64,000 nt of DNA from Nitrospirales bacterium (GTDB taxonomy: Bacteria; Nitrospirota; Nitrospiria; Nitrospirales; UBA8639): positions 1 through 64,000 of the forward strand of contig JAJDBP010000004.1 of the NCBI GenBank assembly GCA_029261295.1, given 5' to 3'. A program made the translations under genes and the position numbers. Below the pieces are notes generated by a model. That model was given only the letters and a program-made list of their open reading frames with translations, did no database searches and was not told the DNA's origin. This document shows, piece by piece, positions 61,144-64,000 of the stretch (position 1 is its first letter; each line of letters opens with the position of its first letter).

Positions 61144-61585
61144 CATGGTCCCTATCACAACCACGATCATGTATGATTGGTATCCAATAACAAATTTTTA
61201 ATATCCACTGTTTCCTATTCTTCCTCTCAATCATTCACCCAACAGCGTCCCGTTTTCCTCTGCTCCTTCTCAACCACCTGTCGTCTGCCTTCGTGGAGCG
61301 GCTATTCAAATAAACCGGCTGACAAGGATTCGCTCTTTGAGACGAATCAATAATGGTTTCGTCCCACGGAACGCGTCAAACCACGAATTCGACGGCTTGG
61401 AAGCATAGCCAGCATCTCTTTTTCGTTCCAAACGATGTAGGTGGGTTGTGAAGGAACTTTTGTCGAAAATCCTTCCCCCAAATTTGGTGTCTCTTTAAAT
61501 GAACAGGGAAGAAAACTGGCGTGCGGTCACATTTCTCCTGCCGGATATGATTGATGGCAGGGAAGAGAGGAAGGGCTTTTTCGGC
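61144..61585. other. Intergenic region, nothing recognised
   Basis: About 440 bp between the terminator and the converging TolC-like gene. No supported gene, repeat or site was found; a plus-strand frame crossing into the TolC-like gene is a shadow. Confidence 0.4.
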
Positions 61586-62965
61586 CTAAAACCCAAGATA
61601 GAAAGATTGGGCCGTGATGGCTTTCTCCTGATAGAGCAACTCCATTCGGCCTTGAGAACGGGCAATATTGACTCGTGCGGCATTAAAATTAAAGAGCGCT
61701 TCTATGGCTTGATCTCGACTATCTGCAAGGGAGGCTTGCGCATTGATAATTTCCAAATGGGTAATCGTGCCAATCGCAAACGCCTTTTGTGAAAGCTCGA
61801 GTTCTTTCCGTGCCAGCTCCAAGGTCTCACGAGAGACCAACACTTGTTCCCTTGAAGACTCAAGCGTGAGGAGCGCATCTCTCGCATCCAACCCCACTTG
61901 GTGAATGAGATTTTTCGTGCGAATATGTTGTTGTCGCAATTGACTATTGCTTTCTTGAATGCGGCCTTCGCGTTGTCCTCCATCGAAGAGCGGAATACTC
62001 AAATACGCCCCGACCGTATGACTGCTAAATCGATCATCAAATTTTTCTCCAATCAAACCATAATCGCCCCGCACATCTAATGAGGGAATACGCTCCCCTT
62101 TAATGGCGTCTAACCGAAGTTCCGTTTCCATTTGGCGGCGATCTTGAGCTTTGAGTTCGACTCGATTATCCATCGCAATCGCAATGGCCTCTTCAGGAGT
62201 TTGTGTGGGCATATCCACCAATTTGAGGGCATCGGTGAAGATTACTTTCGTATCGTTGGGAATCCCCATCACCCGAATCAAATTGAGACGCGATCGGTTC
62301 CGCTCAATCACGGCATCCAGAAGCCGCTGCCGTTCACTGTGATATTGCACTCTGGCTCGCGTGACATCAAGACCGGTAGCCGCGCCCGCCGCTTTCCTTC
62401 CTTCAGCCATAGTCCATAACTCTTTATTCAACTTGACATTGGCTTCTCTTGCCAGCACGGCCGCTTCAGCTCGAATAGCTTCGAAATAGAGTAAAGCAAT
62501 AGTCGAGATCGTATCACGCCTGGTGACTTCCGCTTCAAAACCTGCGGCCTCTGCACCCGTTTTTCCAGATCGCCATTGCTGTATCAGGCTTAAATTAAAG
62601 ATATTTTGGGTAAGCCGTCCGCGAAGATCATGGATATTGCGTCGTCGAGAGACGGCATCCTGGCCACCGAATTGTCCTTGAAACACCTTACGATTGGTGT
62701 AGTTACCTTCTCCTGACAAGTTGGGCAACATCGCTCCTAAACGGGTTAAGGCCACCCCACGAGCTTCTTCAATACGTTCTCGCGAGAGAATGAGGTCATA
62801 ATTATTTTCCACACCAATCTCAATGGCTTTGCGTAAACTGAGCTGATAGATGGGGGCTGACGAAGGAGGAAGTTCTGCAGAGTGAGCCCACCCTTCTCCC
62901 ATCAAGCCAACTATGGCCAGAGTCACTACCCATAATTTCACTGTATCTTTCCACCTATCGTTCAT
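61586..62965 (-). CDS. TolC-like outer-membrane efflux protein
   Basis: About 459 aa. The start at 62965 is preferred over 62977 because GGAG stands 6 nt before it. Signal peptide ends near WAHSAE. Two TolC-type halves follow, each with a long coiled-coil (for example AVLAREANVKLNKELWTMAEGRKAAG and the C-terminal VSRETLELARKELELSQKAF repeat), separated by beta-strand segments (DYGLIGEKFDDRFSSHTVGAYLSIPLFDGG). The GxITxLEIINAQASL motif is typical of the second half. It forms the outer-membrane channel of an RND-type exporter. Two periplasmic adaptor genes precede it in the same operon; the inner-membrane pump is presumably upstream, beyond the window. Confidence 0.9.
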   Translation of the reverse strand: MNDRWKDTVKLWVVTLAIVGLMGEGWAHSAELPPSSAPIYQLSLRKAIEIGVENNYDLILSRERIEEARGVALTRLGAMLPNLSGEGNYTNRKVFQGQFGGQDAVSRRRNIHDLRGRLTQNIFNLSLIQQWRSGKTGAEAAGFEAEVTRRDTISTIALLYFEAIRAEAAVLAREANVKLNKELWTMAEGRKAAGAATGLDVTRARVQYHSERQRLLDAVIERNRSRLNLIRVMGIPNDTKVIFTDALKLVDMPTQTPEEAIAIAMDNRVELKAQDRRQMETELRLDAIKGERIPSLDVRGDYGLIGEKFDDRFSSHTVGAYLSIPLFDGGQREGRIQESNSQLRQQHIRTKNLIHQVGLDARDALLTLESSREQVLVSRETLELARKELELSQKAFAIGTITHLEIINAQASLADSRDQAIEALFNFNAARVNIARSQGRMELLYQEKAITAQSFYLGF

Positions 62966-63015
62966 TGTGTACTCCATGATGTGTCACCCGATCCCTGCGA
63001 TAACAAGTTTAGGGG

Positions 63016-63837
63016 TTATTGAAGAGAAATTCGCATACGGCATTTCAAGCCAGCTTGAAGAAAATAATTTGGATTCGGAAGGCGTAAACGAATGCCAAAT
63101 GTTCCACTGGCGGCATCCACCACTTGATCCACCACTGTCACTTTTGCAGTATATTGGCCACCGACAGGATCTTCTGGCTGTATTTCTGCCTTCATCCCAA
63201 CCTTAACCTTCCCCAACATTCTGACTGGAAGAAAGGCTTCGACTCGCAATGGATCTAATTCCGCCAACTTGACAATCGGAGTGCGGGATAGGAGTTCTCC
63301 CTCTGAGAGAAATCGCTCAATGACGACGCCTTTAATCGGGCTTTGAATCGTTCTCATTTCTAGTTCGGCCCAAGCACGGTTAAAATCAATCTCTGCTAGA
63401 CGCTTGGCTTCGCGCGCTTCCACTAAGGCCAAATCGGCTAATATTTTTGCCGTTTCGGCCTCATCCAATTCACTCAACGAACTAATTTCATTTTCGAATA
63501 ATTCTTTGGTCCTGGTAAATCGACGTTCACCAAACTCCACCCGAGTTTTATTAGTCCGAATGACCGATTCATTGTCGGAACGTACTTTGGCACTTCTGAC
63601 GGCCAACTCCTGAAGCGTGGTATCTAATTTGGCCAACATTTGCCCTTCTTGAACGATATCACCCCGGTCCACATTGACTTGGCTCAACACTCCCTCAACC
63701 TCAGACCCGACATTGACCACGGCATTGGGTTCGATAAGACAATCATACTCCTTGGCATGAAGAATCCCGCCTGGAATAAGGACAGCCACCATACCTAGCA
63801 TCCCTGTCCAAGTTCGTATTGAATACATAAGATTCAT
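63016..63837 (-). CDS. RND-type periplasmic adaptor (membrane fusion protein)
   Basis: A 273-aa exported adaptor. Signal peptide to about residue 29 (GGILHAKE). Lipoyl halves (VEGVLSQVNVDRGDIVQEGQMLAKLD and TIQSPIKGVVIERFLSEGELL) flank an alpha-hairpin (about 75-150). A beta-barrel part follows (AEIQPEDPVGG). It is short for the family and has no lipobox Cys, so it should be soluble in the periplasm. The 29-bp gap to the next adaptor upstream and the 50-bp gap to the TolC-like gene indicate one operon. Its last about 45 residues are closely similar to those of the upstream adaptor. Substrate is not evident. Confidence 0.88.
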   Translation of the reverse strand: MNLMYSIRTWTGMLGMVAVLIPGGILHAKEYDCLIEPNAVVNVGSEVEGVLSQVNVDRGDIVQEGQMLAKLDTTLQELAVRSAKVRSDNESVIRTNKTRVEFGERRFTRTKELFENEISSLSELDEAETAKILADLALVEAREAKRLAEIDFNRAWAELEMRTIQSPIKGVVIERFLSEGELLSRTPIVKLAELDPLRVEAFLPVRMLGKVKVGMKAEIQPEDPVGGQYTAKVTVVDQVVDAASGTFGIRLRLPNPNYFLQAGLKCRMRISLQ

Positions 63838-63866
63838 AGTTGTTCCGTCACCTTTTCGATTGCTCC

Positions 63867-64000
63867 TTATTCTTTGGCAAACCTCAGCTTACACTTCAAA
63901 CCAGCCGAAAGTTGGAAATTGGGATTAGGTAACTCCAGACGAATACCAAACGTTCCGCTGGCCGCATCAATGACTCGATCCACGACCGTGACCTTGGCCA
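63867..64000 (-). CDS. Second RND-type periplasmic adaptor, C-terminal fragment
   Basis: Only the last 43 codons lie in the window, ending LSAGLKCKLRFAKE. The segment AKVTVVDRVIDAASGTFGIR parallels AKVTVVDQVVDAASGTFGIR at the end of the downstream adaptor, so this is a paralogue of it. The stop at 63867 is 29 bp from the next start. Its remaining N-terminal part is beyond the right edge. Confidence 0.85.
   Translation of the reverse strand, partial: AKVTVVDRVIDAASGTFGIRLELPNPNFQLSAGLKCKLRFAKE

Overview
The window comes from a Gram-negative, moderately GC-rich bacterium that uses PEP-CTERM surface sorting. The giant secreted beta-helix/beta-propeller proteins, a cyanobacterial-style haemagglutinin N-terminal domain, a CHAT/TPR protein, a CHASE2 cyclase and RND efflux parts would fit a Nitrospirota (Nitrospira-like) genome. 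That placement is an inference from gene content; no rRNA or tRNA is present to anchor it.

Layout. About 43 kb of the 64 kb encode four giant exported proteins, all on the minus strand. Positions 1-11565 (open at the left edge) and 11618-27064 are tandem paralogues 52 bp apart, built from SBBP propeller repeats, Kelch repeats, CARDB/DUF11 modules, CSLREA domains and long parallel beta-helices. Positions 27587-29235 (plus strand) hold a Crp-family regulator and a metallo-beta-lactamase-fold enzyme resembling class II cyclic-nucleotide phosphodiesterase. Positions 29283-33198 (minus) hold a CHASE2 nucleotide cyclase, a GAF histidine kinase and a single-domain response regulator. Positions 33504-53597 (minus) hold an orphan two-partner-secretion type adhesin, two more giants (2051 and 2832 aa), a small exported protein and a broken remnant of the giant family. 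Positions 54254-56599 (plus) encode a CHAT peptidase with TPR-like repeats. The right end holds a GAF/sigma-54-type activator, an exported DUF4344-like metallopeptidase, a PEP-CTERM cohesin protein, and an efflux operon (TolC-like plus two periplasmic adaptors, the second cut by the window edge).

How the genes may work together. Three giants end in paired calcium-loop dockerin-like modules, and the PEP-CTERM protein at 60454 has a cohesin-like fold and a membrane-sorting tail. This suggests a non-cellulosomal cohesin-dockerin surface assembly in which a small anchored protein displays very large adhesins or propeller proteins. A cyclic-nucleotide circuit (Crp-type regulator, putative phosphodiesterase, CHASE2 cyclase, and a Crp-like palindrome between regulator and phosphodiesterase) sits among the surface genes. 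A CHAT peptidase and a DUF4344-like metallopeptidase are candidates for processing surface proteins. These links are hypotheses from domain content and proximity. No CRISPR array, insertion sequence, origin or RNA gene was found.
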